Below, piece by piece: positions 8,605 through 18,458 of a stretch of DNA of 64,000 bases. The stretch covers positions 496,001 through 560,000 of the forward strand of contig NZ_CP150667.1 of NCBI RefSeq assembly GCF_038024065.1. Direction: 5' to 3'. Position 1 is the first letter of the stretch; each line of letters begins with the position of its first letter. The position numbers and the translations under genes are program-made. The notes under the pieces were generated by a model. It was not told the origin of the DNA. It searched no databases and worked only from the letters and a program-made list of their open reading frames with translations. Source of the stretch: Polaribacter sejongensis. GTDB taxonomy: Bacteria; Bacteroidota; Bacteroidia; Flavobacteriales; Flavobacteriaceae.

Positions 8605-8636
8605 AAAAGCCCCAAATCTAATGATTTGGGGCTTTT
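8605..8636. terminator. Rho-independent terminator after the ferredoxin gene
   Basis: A perfect 14-bp stem AAAAGCCCCAAATC / GATTTGGGGCTTTT with loop TAAT (8619-8622) is followed by T residues. The A and T flanks let it work in both directions, so it may also end the convergent gene at 8676. Confidence 0.92.
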
Positions 8637-8675
8637 TAGTTTCTAATTATCTTTATAGTTATTTAGAAAATAGCA

Positions 8676-9884
8676 TTAGAATAATAAATCTAGATCAAAC
8701 GAGTAAATATTACCTAAATCATCTGAGAAAAAGATAAATTTTGATTCTTTAGAAAAGAAAGGATCCTTACTAGAAGTAACATCACCATTCTTTCCTTTTA
8801 TTTTTGTTTTTAATCGAATGAGTTCTTTAAAGATATAGTTATTATTCTTTTTTTTGATTTCGTTTATTGAAATATGATACCTATTATTTTCTTTATTTTT
8901 CACAGAATGAGCTTCAAATATTTTTCCGGAAGTTACATGGTTAATCATTGGTCTACTGGGACTTTTTCCTTTGTTAAGAAGCTCATATGAAATGTTGGTC
9001 CAATGTCCTTTTTTATCTCTTACTCTTAATACAAATTGAGGTTGATTAATCTGATCTACGCTATTTTTAGATGCAATCATCATTTCTCCATTTTCAAAAA
9101 CGGTTGCGTTTAAATGATCATCTGCATTATTGTTTCCTTGTTGAATAATGATGGGTTGAGACCATTTATCTGATTTATCTCCATCATAATGAATTCGTTC
9201 GTAGACGGATTGTGTATTTTGATTAGACCAAATTACAGATACTTGGTTCTCTAATTTAGTAATTAAAGATATGTCATCTTTATTTATATTACTTGCAATA
9301 GTAAAGGGTGTAGACCATTCTTTTCCGTCTAATGAGTGCCAAACCATTATGGTTTCATTCATGTCTGCACAAACCCAAAATTCATTTTTAGAATCTTGGG
9401 TAATCGTTGCAGTTTCAATAGAATTACAATTTTCAGGAATAGAGAGTGTCTTTTTCCTTTGAGTTTCGTATTTCTCTTTACCTATAGAATAAGTCATTTT
9501 AACAACACTCAAAGCACATTCATCAACGAAGACAATATGTACATCATTCCCATTCTTAAAAACATCTGCTTTACGAGGTAAGTTTGTCCATTGTTCATTA
9601 ATTTCCGTTTGAGGAGTCCATCCTGAAATATCTTTTTTTAATAACTTAGGTCCCTCTTTATCGCCAATAATTAACCATTGTCCATGCTCTGTAGACCATG
9701 ATTTAGATTGAGGTTTATCTGCTGTAGCATCTCCATAATCAACTTTATAAATAGGTGCTAGATAAATTTCTGGCACCTTGCTTTGTTGAGAAAAAGATTC
9801 TTGCCTGCAAATTATCAAACAAAAAAGAAAAGATAATAATGATAAAATGTTTTTTAATTTCAACTGATTGTTAATTAGGTGCAC
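8676..9884 (-). CDS. Exported sialidase-like (BNR/beta-propeller) protein
   Basis: The 402-residue protein has an N-terminal hydrophobic signal (LLSFLFCLIICRQESFSQQ), so it is exported. The body shows repeated beta-strand units with aromatic and Asp-box-like features, such as HSLDGKEWSTPFTIA, DKSDKWSQPIII and KKGHWTNISY. This suggests a sialidase-type beta-propeller. I do not see the arginine triad and Asp/Tyr set needed to call it a true sialidase. It is the third gene of a unit with a metallophosphoesterase and a lipoprotein glycerophosphodiesterase (38 bases downstream of the latter). It may bind or trim the phosphorylated substrate of that locus; this is inference only. Confidence 0.6.
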   Translation of the reverse strand: MHLINNQLKLKNILSLLSFLFCLIICRQESFSQQSKVPEIYLAPIYKVDYGDATADKPQSKSWSTEHGQWLIIGDKEGPKLLKKDISGWTPQTEINEQWTNLPRKADVFKNGNDVHIVFVDECALSVVKMTYSIGKEKYETQRKKTLSIPENCNSIETATITQDSKNEFWVCADMNETIMVWHSLDGKEWSTPFTIASNINKDDISLITKLENQVSVIWSNQNTQSVYERIHYDGDKSDKWSQPIIIQQGNNNADDHLNATVFENGEMMIASKNSVDQINQPQFVLRVRDKKGHWTNISYELLNKGKSPSRPMINHVTSGKIFEAHSVKNKENNRYHISINEIKKKNNNYIFKELIRLKTKIKGKNGDVTSSKDPFFSKESKFIFFSDDLGNIYSFDLDLLF

Positions 9885-9922
9885 TGTTTATATGTGAAAA
9901 AATAAAATATAATCGCACCAAA

Positions 9923-10825
9923 TTATTGATGTAAACCTTTGCTTCTTAATAATTCTAATAACATTTCTGGCTCATCAGTTTGAATGATGTTTGCACCATT
10001 TTTAATCAATTCTTCAATTATTTTTTCTCCACTTCCATAACGAATTTCTGCATCTTTTTCTCCTAAAGTATTAATCCAAATTCTTGCATTGTTTTCCTTT
10101 AACAAATCACCAACTTCTTTGGTGTTAAAGCCCGTATCTATATGTACTACTTTTGGGGAGAACTTTACAACTGCTGAATCTGCCATTTGTAGAGAATACG
10201 CTCTAGGCATTAATTGAGCCGTTTTATCTAAAAGTTTAATGCGATCTAATTGATCGTAATCATTATCAAAATAGAAAACTTCCTTTTTATTTCCAAATTC
10301 ATTTACAGCTTTTACGAGTCCTTCAACATTATCCGTTTTCATATCTACATCAACCATTATTTTACCCTTTACTACTTTTAAAAACTCTTCAAAAGTGGGT
10401 ACAGATTCTTTACTGATTCTACCATAAGGAGCTTTCAGTTTAAAAGATCTAATTTCTGCTAAGGTTAATTCTTCTACTTTACCAGTTCCTGTGGTTGTAC
10501 GATCTATAGAGCCGTCATGCATTAATATTAAATGACCGTCTTTTGTTGTTTTTACATCTACTTCTATAATGTCTACACCTAATTCAATAGATTTTAAAGA
10601 AGATTCTATTGAGTTTTCAAAGTTCCCCATGTGTGCACCTCTATGAGCTGCAACTAAGATTGAATTTGATGTTGCATTTTTAAATTCACTAAGTGTGGTT
10701 GCTATATTTGTAGCTTTTACATTTACTTCTTTAGTTTGGTTTTCTTTTTTAGAAGTATTTTCTTTTGTACAAGACCATGCTATAAAAAAGACGAATAAAA
10801 CAATTAGTTGTTTTGCAATTTTCAT
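9923..10825 (-). CDS. Glycerophosphodiester phosphodiesterase, lipoprotein
   Basis: The enzyme hydrolyses glycerophosphodiesters to glycerol-3-phosphate and an alcohol. The 300-residue protein starts with a lipoprotein signal ending in AWSC (C19). The GDPD TIM barrel follows: catalytic H61-R62 in AAHRGAHMGNFENS, metal ligands E88 and D90 in IIEVDVKTTKDG, and the second catalytic His, H103, in LMHDGSIDRTT. The order and spacing match GlpQ/UgpQ-type enzymes. It lies 28 bases after the metallophosphoesterase gene. A lipid anchor places it at the periplasmic or outer face of an envelope membrane. A second, non-lipidated GDPD lies at 18800 in the same locus. Confidence 0.93.
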   Translation of the reverse strand: MKIAKQLIVLFVFFIAWSCTKENTSKKENQTKEVNVKATNIATTLSEFKNATSNSILVAAHRGAHMGNFENSIESSLKSIELGVDIIEVDVKTTKDGHLILMHDGSIDRTTTGTGKVEELTLAEIRSFKLKAPYGRISKESVPTFEEFLKVVKGKIMVDVDMKTDNVEGLVKAVNEFGNKKEVFYFDNDYDQLDRIKLLDKTAQLMPRAYSLQMADSAVVKFSPKVVHIDTGFNTKEVGDLLKENNARIWINTLGEKDAEIRYGSGEKIIEELIKNGANIIQTDEPEMLLELLRSKGLHQ

Positions 10826-10853
10826 TTTTGTGTTTTTTATTTTAGTTGATGAG

Positions 10854-12245
10854 TTACTCTCCTTTTTCTAGATCTTTTTTTAATCTAATAGGTGTTTCAG
10901 GAACTTTATTAATCAATGTTTTTTTACCATCTTTTTTAATGATTTCAAAAGCGTCATAAAGTGTTCCTATTGGTGTATAGGCTCCGTATTTAATAGTGTC
11001 TTTAGATACTGTTATGATTTGAAAAAGTTGTGTGTATTCACCTCGTCTTACCATCCATTCTTGATCTTTAGATTCGTACATTTTTGGTCCGCTTACAGAA
11101 ACAGCATAAACCGCACCTGCATCTTCTACAACAGTTAAACCTTTTCCTTCATTTTTAGGGAATCCTCTTGCGTACGTGTGATCATGACCTTGTAGAACTA
11201 AATCAACACCATACTTATCAATTAAAGGTTTTATAGCTTCTCTAAGTTCTTTATTATCACGTCCTTTTGCCGTAGAATAAATAGGGTAGTGGGTTGTAAT
11301 AACTGTCCATTTTTTTGTATTTGATTGCAATACTGAATCTAACCATTGTATTTGAGCTTCTTTCGCTTCTTTGCTTTCATCAAAGCCTTCACTATCTAAA
11401 GAAATCATTTTCATGTCTTGGTAATCTATCGCAAAACAAGTTTCTTTTAAAGCTTCTGTTGGGCCATTTTCTGGCAAGGTAAATTGTGGTCTCCATAAAG
11501 AGGATAAAACACCATTTCTGTATTCATGATTACCAGGCGTCATCATACTTGGTACCGTTGCATGGATAAAACTACCTGCGTAAAACCATTCTCCCCATTC
11601 TAAATTGGCATCTCTGTCGTTAATTAAATCTCCAGCATGTAGCATAAAATCGATCTGTGGAAATTGACGATATGAATTACGAATGACTCTAGACCATAAA
11701 GATTTTACATTGTTTTGAGCATCTCCAAAATAGATAAAACTAAAAGGTTTTTCATTTCCTACATTTGCTGTTTTATATTGAAACCACTCACTCCAATACC
11801 CATTGTCTTTGCTTCCGTTTCCAACACGATAAATATAAACTGTATCTGGTTTTAAATTATAAACTACTGCAGAGTGATAGGTAGCTTTTACAAGAGGTTC
11901 ATTTCTATTTTGATTTTCAAATTTTTGTGAAGTTGCATTTATTTTTTCAACATTTCGTAATAAAAACTCGGGTCCGTCTGTTGCCAATGCGATTTCTAGA
12001 ACTCCATTAGAAACCTGTTGATCTGTTCGCCAATTTACAGCTAAACTATGCGCTGCATCTACTGTTAGATTTGCTATAACACGATCTGGTGTACTAGACG
12101 GAAATATTAATTTATGCGCAACTATAGAATCGAATGCAGAATAATGAGTATGTGCAGTGCCATTATCATGCGTGTGTTGTGCTTGAAGTAGAGCACTAAA
12201 TAATATAGTGATTACTAATAGAATTAAGCTTTTTTGTGTTTTCAT
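10854..12245 (-). CDS. Purple-acid-phosphatase-like metallophosphoesterase, exported
   Basis: The 463-residue protein carries a Sec signal (MKTQKSLILLVITILFSALLQAQ). An N-terminal fibronectin type III-like domain spans about 50-160, and a calcineurin-type metallophosphoesterase domain spans about 168-430. The dinuclear metal motifs are all present: GDAQNN (D175), GDLINDRD (D206), GNHEY (N239, H240), THYPIYS and GHDHTYAR. This two-domain layout is that of purple acid phosphatases, which release phosphate from organic monoesters and some diesters. It heads a three-gene unit with the GDPD and the sialidase-like gene. The PAP family call is good; substrate specificity is inferred from the neighbours. 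Confidence 0.9.
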   Translation of the reverse strand: MKTQKSLILLVITILFSALLQAQHTHDNGTAHTHYSAFDSIVAHKLIFPSSTPDRVIANLTVDAAHSLAVNWRTDQQVSNGVLEIALATDGPEFLLRNVEKINATSQKFENQNRNEPLVKATYHSAVVYNLKPDTVYIYRVGNGSKDNGYWSEWFQYKTANVGNEKPFSFIYFGDAQNNVKSLWSRVIRNSYRQFPQIDFMLHAGDLINDRDANLEWGEWFYAGSFIHATVPSMMTPGNHEYRNGVLSSLWRPQFTLPENGPTEALKETCFAIDYQDMKMISLDSEGFDESKEAKEAQIQWLDSVLQSNTKKWTVITTHYPIYSTAKGRDNKELREAIKPLIDKYGVDLVLQGHDHTYARGFPKNEGKGLTVVEDAGAVYAVSVSGPKMYESKDQEWMVRRGEYTQLFQIITVSKDTIKYGAYTPIGTLYDAFEIIKKDGKKTLINKVPETPIRLKKDLEKGE

Positions 12246-12266
12246 TATTGAAATTTATATTTAAAT

Positions 12267-12274
12267 CAAAAATA
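12267..12274 (-). promoter_or_regulatory. -7 box of the metallophosphoesterase operon
   Basis: TATTTTTG on the minus strand matches TAnnTTTG, 21 bases before the ATG at 12245. A run of T in the -33 region stands in for TTTG. The near-palindrome GAATCGTTAAGGATTC at 12314-12329 lies upstream in the expected activator position. Confidence 0.55.
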
Positions 12275-12447
12275 TTTTATCATGAAGTAAAAAACGATTT
12301 CCTTTCAATAACGAATCGTTAAGGATTCATCATTTTTTAGCTTTATTATTAAGATAAATTACATATAATTAAACAAGAGATTACATTATAATAAACTAAA
12401 GATTAAAACAATTGCATAGTATTGGATTCTTGAATAACAGCCATACT

Positions 12448-13299
12448 ATGCATTTTGTTTTTGAAAAAATATTTGTTCCAAACAACCATACCTTTATATC
12501 AAGAGAATTGCCTTTATCTTCAAATAGGAAAATTCATTCTCATAAAAACTTCGAAATAAATTATGTTACTTCTGGTAAAGGACGAAGAATAATTGGGGAT
12601 CATGTTTCTAGTTTTGAAAAAGGAGATCTTGTACTTTTAGGAGCTGGTTTGCCTCATTGTTGGGATTTACAAAATAGTGATCATAATGAATCTCCAACTT
12701 GTATTGTTACGCATTTCTCTGAAAATGTTTTTAATTTTGATTTTTTTAAAATCCCTGAATTAAAGCAAGTAGAATTGTTATTAAAACAAGCAAATAATGG
12801 TATCCGCTTTAAAGTTAAAAATGATGCAGAAATTCATCAAATTTTATTAGAAATGGTAAAAACGGATGGTTTAGAATATTATATTAAACTGTTAAAGTTA
12901 TTTGAATATCTTATTAAAATTGAAGATAGAGAGCAACTGTCTAACCCTACAAATAAAAAAACTGCTTTTTCTAAAAATGTAGATAAAATAGACAAAGTAT
13001 ACGAATATGTATTTTTAAATATTAAAGAAGGAATTAATTTGGATGAAGCATCTGCAGTTTTAAATATGGCTCCAAGTTCTTTTTGTCGATTTTTTAAAAA
13101 GAAAACCGGACTTACTTTTATGGAATACGTAAAAAATGTAAAAGTAGGTATTGCTACAAAATTATTAGCTGAAACAGATAAACAAATAGCTGAAATTTGT
13201 TATGAAAGTGGTTATAATAATCTAGCTAATTTCAATCTTTATTTTAAAGCTAGAATGGGAAAAACACCTTCTAATTATCGTAAAAATTTTAGACGTTAG
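12448..13299 (+). CDS. AraC family transcriptional regulator with cupin sensor domain
   Basis: An N-terminal cupin-like domain (HSHKNFEINYVTSGKGRRII, then GDLVLLGAGLPHCWD) precedes a C-terminal AraC double helix-turn-helix. The latter contains LDEASAVLNMAPSSFCRFFK and ICYESGYNNLANFNLYFKAR-type helices and the family ending GKTPSNYR. I chose the ATG at 12448. The frame stays open upstream to a TTG at 12412, but the extra 12 residues match nothing in the family. It sits between the divergent metallophosphoesterase operon and the convergent susD gene, so it is the likely local regulator. Regulators of this cupin/AraC type usually bind a small sugar-like ligand. Confidence 0.92.
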   Translation: MHFVFEKIFVPNNHTFISRELPLSSNRKIHSHKNFEINYVTSGKGRRIIGDHVSSFEKGDLVLLGAGLPHCWDLQNSDHNESPTCIVTHFSENVFNFDFFKIPELKQVELLLKQANNGIRFKVKNDAEIHQILLEMVKTDGLEYYIKLLKLFEYLIKIEDREQLSNPTNKKTAFSKNVDKIDKVYEYVFLNIKEGINLDEASAVLNMAPSSFCRFFKKKTGLTFMEYVKNVKVGIATKLLAETDKQIAEICYESGYNNLANFNLYFKARMGKTPSNYRKNFRR

Positions 13300-13337
13300 A
13301 ATTTTGTATTAAAAGTTACTTATTTTATAAACATAAA

Positions 13338-13365
13338 AAAATGCCTGAGGAAACTCAGGCATTTT
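13338..13365. terminator. Bidirectional terminator between araC-type gene and susD
   Basis: A 12-bp stem AAAATGCCTGAG / CTCAGGCATTTT closes a GAAA tetraloop (13350-13353). The A and T flanks allow termination of both converging genes. Confidence 0.9.
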
Positions 13366-13387
13366 AAAATTCTTCTTGTATTTAATA

Positions 13388-15076
13388 TTACCAAGGTTTT
13401 GTTACATCTTGAACAATCCAAGGTTTTGCATAAGGACTGTCATTAGAATCTGTATTGCTATACGTAGTTTCTTCTAAGGAAGCAGCTCCAACTGCATTAT
13501 TTGCAGTATTATTATTTATTTCGTCGCTAGGATAGACGAATCTTAAAGGCATCACATTTTCTCTAGCCAATGGACCCGCATTTAAAGTTGGAAAACCTGT
13601 TCTTCTCCAATCTAAATACGCTTCATCACCATTAAACATATTAGCAATCCATTTTTGTTGCATAATTATTTCTAAACTACCATCAAAGGCAACTCCAGAA
13701 TTTGTTATATATGCACTATAAGTATCAGATACTCCCCAAACTTCTAAAGAAGCTTTTATTCCTTCTAAATAATTGGTTTCGGCATTAGAACCCCAACCTC
13801 TCACGGCTGCTTCTGCTTTTAAAAATGATATTTCTGCATACGAGAACAATCTTGCTTTTAGTAAGTTTCCTCCATCTTCTTTTAAATTAAATACTTCATT
13901 CATTCTAGAAACATAACTATTTGTACCCCCTCTAGAACCTTCTGTATTTAGGTTATAAGTGTACGGATCTGCATTACTTACAGCAACTGGTAATCCTACG
14001 TAAACGCTACTTGTATCAATAAGTGTTTTACCTGCTTCTATATCTGCTGCATACGTTTTTGAAGAGTAGATTGCATAACCATTTTCTTCTAACGTTTCTT
14101 CGTTAATATAACGGATACCGTCTTGTTCAGCAATATCACCACCTCCAGGAATTTCATTTGCTGGAACAACTTTAGTAGGAGTTGCTACAGGAGCAAACCA
14201 AACTGCTATTCTAGGGTCATTAAATTCTTTTAACTTGTCTGTTATTGTTGTACAAGGCTTCACTCTATAAAAAGCGGAAGCAGAACCAAATAGTCCACTT
14301 TCTGGCCAAGATTGACTCGTTATACCTCCAATATAACTAAGAGATAATTCATCATCAATACTACTAATTAATGGTTTTGAGAGCGTTTTAGTAACTCCTT
14401 CTTGAGAAAAACTTGGTAATTTTTCTGATAAACGCATATAATAACGTAGTGCTAAAGAATTGGCTAATTTTTGCCATTTAGAAGCATCTCCAGAATAAAA
14501 AACATCTTGAGAAGCATCAACATTTTCAAAACTACTTCCTTCTAAAAGGGTAGCCGCTGTTTCTAAATCTACAATAATACCTTTGTAAACCGATTCTTGT
14601 GTATCGTAAGTAGGTTTTTCTCCGTCTAAATTATTTCCGTGTAAAGCATCTGAATAAGGTATGTCTCCATAGTAATCCGTAAGATTACCAAATAACATCG
14701 ATTTTAATATTAAAGTTACTCCTTCATGAAACTCTAAACCTAATGCTACAGCTTGCTCATTTGCTATTTTGTTAGTACGAAGTAAGTTGTAATTTGTAGA
14801 CCAAATAGATCCTGTAGACCAATCATATCTATTGTCTGACCATGAATCTCTTTGTATAAACTGTGCAGCAGCTCCGGTATCTCCAGCATAACCTCTAGAA
14901 GTTGTACTTGTTGCAAGCCCTGTCATTACTGTGCTTATTAATAAATTTGGGTCTGCCAAATTAGGTTCAACTCCATTTGGGTTCTCATTTATTTCTACCA
15001 AGTTGCTATCGCAAGAAACGATAAACAAAGTTGGAATCAATAGAAATAAAATAACTATATTTTTTATAAATTTCAT
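13388..15076 (-). CDS. SusD/RagB-family outer-membrane substrate-binding lipoprotein
   Basis: The 562-residue surface lipoprotein has a signal ending in FIVSC (C22). SusD-like (SusD-like_2 type) features follow: NPNGVEPNLADPN near the start, GDIPYSDAL, the helical TPR-like segment LANSLALRYYMRLSEK, and the C-terminal MQQKWIANMFNGDEAYLDWRR-type helix with the ending RFVYPSDE. SusD proteins form the lid of the SusC transporter and bind substrate at the cell surface. It begins 22 bases after susC, as is standard. The neighbours (two glycerophosphodiesterases, a phosphatase) suggest a phosphorylated ligand rather than a polysaccharide; there is no glycoside hydrolase in the locus. Confidence 0.94.
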   Translation of the reverse strand: MKFIKNIVILFLLIPTLFIVSCDSNLVEINENPNGVEPNLADPNLLISTVMTGLATSTTSRGYAGDTGAAAQFIQRDSWSDNRYDWSTGSIWSTNYNLLRTNKIANEQAVALGLEFHEGVTLILKSMLFGNLTDYYGDIPYSDALHGNNLDGEKPTYDTQESVYKGIIVDLETAATLLEGSSFENVDASQDVFYSGDASKWQKLANSLALRYYMRLSEKLPSFSQEGVTKTLSKPLISSIDDELSLSYIGGITSQSWPESGLFGSASAFYRVKPCTTITDKLKEFNDPRIAVWFAPVATPTKVVPANEIPGGGDIAEQDGIRYINEETLEENGYAIYSSKTYAADIEAGKTLIDTSSVYVGLPVAVSNADPYTYNLNTEGSRGGTNSYVSRMNEVFNLKEDGGNLLKARLFSYAEISFLKAEAAVRGWGSNAETNYLEGIKASLEVWGVSDTYSAYITNSGVAFDGSLEIIMQQKWIANMFNGDEAYLDWRRTGFPTLNAGPLARENVMPLRFVYPSDEINNNTANNAVGAASLEETTYSNTDSNDSPYAKPWIVQDVTKPW

Positions 15077-15098
15077 ATTCTTGATTTTTTATTTTAAT

Positions 15099-18000
15099 TT
15101 AAAAACTTGCGTTTAGTTTAAAACCTACAGGAATTGACCATGGTTGAATGTTATAACGTTCTACACCTTGTGCCATTCCAGATCCTGAACTTTGAAAAGC
15201 ACTTTCTGGATCTATATTGATACCTGCTTTTGTCCATAAAATGATATTACGGCTAAATAATGAAAGTGATAAATTGTTCATTCCCATTTTTTCTGATACT
15301 TCACGAGGAAAAGTATATCCAATAGAAATTTGTCTAAGTTTTAAGTAATCTGCATCAAAAGTTGCTGCTTTAGAATAACTCCAAGGATAATTGTCTCCAT
15401 AAGAATGGTATTGCGTTCCATCTCCACCAAGGTTTTCTTGAGTAGCTACAAAATTACCATTGTCATCATAATATCCCATTACTCCAGGTAAAAACACTCC
15501 GTCATTTAAACCATCATAAGGGAAACCACCATACTCTGCAGTAGGTCCACCAACAAGTGGATAGAATTCTCCATTTGGTGATAAAAAGATATCAGAATTT
15601 TCTCTGATGTAAGCAGGAATATCATTTACGTTGCTTAAGTCATACACTTTATCTAACCATCTAGAAGTTTGTACATCAGATTCTGCATAACGATATGTTT
15701 GAGAAACAAATTGTCCTCCTTTTCTCCAATCAAAATTCATTGATAAATTCCAGTTTTTATACGTAATAGAAGTTTGTAATCCCATTTTAAAATCAGGATT
15801 ATAATTACCTGTCACAGGAGCCACTCTATTTCCGTCTGCATCAGATAAAGTTCTATCGTCACTATCCCATCCTTCATCGTCTAACAAAGGCCATCCGTAG
15901 TAAGGCGAGTTTTCATCTTCAACACGAACAAATGCTCTATCTACTAACTGACCAATTTCTTCACCAACCCAAGTATAAGCACCATTTCTTGCTTCAGACC
16001 AGAAAGAAACATAATCTGTTCCTGGTGCTAATTCTGTAATAATGGTTTTGTTGGTTGTAAATGTTAAATTCATATTCCAACGTAGATCATCATTTTTAAC
16101 TAAAACACTTCCTAAGCTTGCTTCAAAACCCTTACTATTTAAATTACCAGCATTAAATAATTTACTTGTTGCACCAGAAGATATTGGTAAAGATTTTTGA
16201 AATATTTGGTTTTTGTTGTCAGATTCATAATACGTAAAATCCATAGTTACTTTATTTCTAAAAAGCGATAAATCAACACCGTATTCTGTAGATGTATTAA
16301 TTTCTGGTTTAATTTCATCATTTTTTAAAGCAGCACTTACAGATAATTGAGAAGCAGCTCCCCAATCTCCAGAATTGCTTAAAACAGAATATAAATTATA
16401 AGCACTTGTATCATTACCAGCTTGTGCCCAACCAACACGTAGTTTAAATAAGGATACATCGTTACCCATATCAAAAATCTTATCTAATAAAATACTTGAT
16501 GAAACTGAAGGATATAAAAAACTATTATTATTTTCTGGTAAGGTACTAGACCAATCATTTCTAACACTAGCATCTACAAATACCGTATTTTTAAAACTAA
16601 TATTACCTAAAGCATACAAACTATTTACACGTTTTTTAGATGTTGAACTTCCATAACTAATATTGTCTGAAGCGATATTAGATAATGTAAATAAGTTAGG
16701 TACTACTAAGCCAGAACCTCCGTTTTTAGTTTGTGCAGATGATGAGTTGTTATTTAAATTTCTTCTGTTACCACCAGCAGATAAACTATAATCAAAATTT
16801 TCGTTTAATTTATCTTGATAAGTAAGTAAAAAATCGACATTCGTTTCTACACCATTTATGTTAGATAAACCATAAGCACCATTAGGTTCATCATTAAAAC
16901 CGCTAGATATTTTAGTTTCTCTTACTTCATGCGTATCATTATATGCAAAACGAGTCATTAAAGAAAGTTTGTCTGTAAATTGATAATCGGCTTGAATATT
17001 CCCCATCAATCTTTTTCTTTTAAAACCATTATTTATTTCATTTGCTAAAAAATAAGGGTTGTTAAATTCAAATTGAGAAGGATCGTCACCTAAATTATAG
17101 GGTGCATTTTGGCTAACACCTTCTACTAACCAATAATCTTTCATGTCAAGAATATCTATATGGCTATTAATGTCATATAATGCTTGTAATGGATTTGCTC
17201 CTCTGTCTGTTGTAGAAGGGCGGTTATCTGCACCAGAAATAGTATATTTTATACTTGAGTTAAGTTTTAATTTGTCATTAACATCAAAACTACTATTGAT
17301 ACCAAAGTTGTGTCTATATAAATCTGAATTTGGAATAAAACCTTCATGCTGCATGTTGGTATATGACATTCTATAATTCATTCTGTCTGTGCTATTTTCT
17401 ATAGAAACAGTGTTTGTAGAGGTAAATGAATTTTCAAAGAAATTTTTTGCATTATTTGCTCCTCTAGAAGTTAATGGTTTTGCCACACCAACTCCCGTAG
17501 CTATTTCTTGATCTGAATATGGCCATTGAATAGCACTTAAACCTTTGTCTAATTCAGGACCAACCCAACCAGAAGAGGTTTCATCTATTTGTGTTGTATT
17601 AGGATTTGGTCTGCTACCATTTGCAAAAAGTGTCGATTTTTCGATAAATTTATAAGGAATTTCGTAGACGTTACTAGAACTAAAAGAAATGCCTAAACCT
17701 TTATTTTTTTTACCTGATTTTGTAGTAATTAAGATAACACCATTACCACCTCTAGCACCATATAATGCAGCAGCACTTGGTCCTTTTAAAACAGATACGT
17801 TTGCAATATCATCTGGGTTAATGTCACTAATACCTCCACCATAATCTACTTCTACACCGCCACCAATACTTCCAATATTGGTAAGTCCACTACTTAAAGG
17901 AACACCATCTACAACATATAATGGTTGGTTGTCTGTAGTTAATGAAGAAGCTCCACGTAGAATTACGCTTACAGTAGAACCAGCACCTCCAGTAGAGTTA

Positions 18001-18458
18001 ATTTGCACACCTGCAACTCTACCATTTAATGCGTTTAATGCGTTTTCTTGCGTTACGGTTGTCATATCGTCTCCAGATACTTCAGCAACAGAATACCCTA
18101 ATGATTTTTTCTCTCTAGAAATCCCTAGAGCCGTAACAACGATACCGTCTAATGCTTCCGAAGATTCTTCTAAGGTAACGTTGATATTTGTTTTACTACC
18201 AACAGTAACTTCTTGTGTTGACATACCTAAGTATGAAAATACAAGTATTGAATTGTTGTTGGGAACTGTAATACTATAATTACCATCAAAATCGGAAGTA
18301 ACTCCTATAGTTGTTCCTTTTAAAATAACAGATACTCCAGGTAAGAGTATTTCGCTAGTGTCACTTATAACTCCTTTTACTTGTTGTTGTGCATATATGT
18401 TTGCAGATAACAAGCATATTAAAAAGAAGGTAAAAAGCCTTAAGTTTCTTTTTTTCAT
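15099..18458 (-). CDS. SusC/RagA-family TonB-linked outer-membrane transporter
   Basis: The 1119-residue protein has a Sec signal ending in ANIYAQQ. A carboxypeptidase-regulatory-like domain follows at about 28-110 (VKGVISDTSEILLPGVSVIL). Next are the TonB-box region and plug at about 110-250, with the SusC signatures NALNGRVAGVQI and PLYVVDGVPL and GARGGNGVILITTKSGK. The remainder is a 22-strand-type barrel ending in KLNASF with a terminal Phe. It imports large or bulky nutrients with its SusD partner using TonB energy. Upstream are a TAGGTTTG -7 box and a Pho-box-like array, which suggest control by phosphate limitation. Confidence 0.95.
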   Translation of the reverse strand: MKKRNLRLFTFFLICLLSANIYAQQQVKGVISDTSEILLPGVSVILKGTTIGVTSDFDGNYSITVPNNNSILVFSYLGMSTQEVTVGSKTNINVTLEESSEALDGIVVTALGISREKKSLGYSVAEVSGDDMTTVTQENALNALNGRVAGVQINSTGGAGSTVSVILRGASSLTTDNQPLYVVDGVPLSSGLTNIGSIGGGVEVDYGGGISDINPDDIANVSVLKGPSAAALYGARGGNGVILITTKSGKKNKGLGISFSSSNVYEIPYKFIEKSTLFANGSRPNPNTTQIDETSSGWVGPELDKGLSAIQWPYSDQEIATGVGVAKPLTSRGANNAKNFFENSFTSTNTVSIENSTDRMNYRMSYTNMQHEGFIPNSDLYRHNFGINSSFDVNDKLKLNSSIKYTISGADNRPSTTDRGANPLQALYDINSHIDILDMKDYWLVEGVSQNAPYNLGDDPSQFEFNNPYFLANEINNGFKRKRLMGNIQADYQFTDKLSLMTRFAYNDTHEVRETKISSGFNDEPNGAYGLSNINGVETNVDFLLTYQDKLNENFDYSLSAGGNRRNLNNNSSSAQTKNGGSGLVVPNLFTLSNIASDNISYGSSTSKKRVNSLYALGNISFKNTVFVDASVRNDWSSTLPENNNSFLYPSVSSSILLDKIFDMGNDVSLFKLRVGWAQAGNDTSAYNLYSVLSNSGDWGAASQLSVSAALKNDEIKPEINTSTEYGVDLSLFRNKVTMDFTYYESDNKNQIFQKSLPISSGATSKLFNAGNLNSKGFEASLGSVLVKNDDLRWNMNLTFTTNKTIITELAPGTDYVSFWSEARNGAYTWVGEEIGQLVDRAFVRVEDENSPYYGWPLLDDEGWDSDDRTLSDADGNRVAPVTGNYNPDFKMGLQTSITYKNWNLSMNFDWRKGGQFVSQTYRYAESDVQTSRWLDKVYDLSNVNDIPAYIRENSDIFLSPNGEFYPLVGGPTAEYGGFPYDGLNDGVFLPGVMGYYDDNGNFVATQENLGGDGTQYHSYGDNYPWSYSKAATFDADYLKLRQISIGYTFPREVSEKMGMNNLSLSLFSRNIILWTKAGINIDPESAFQSSGSGMAQGVERYNIQPWSIPVGFKLNASF

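Noticed and set aside
8676..9884. True sialidase activity for the BNR-like protein
   Set aside because: The arginine triad and the Tyr/Glu and Asp residues of sialidases could not be placed, so only the fold is suggested.
12412..12447. TTG at 12412 as start of the AraC gene
   Set aside because: The ATG at 12448 gives the family's usual N-terminus, and the extra 12 residues show no conservation pattern.
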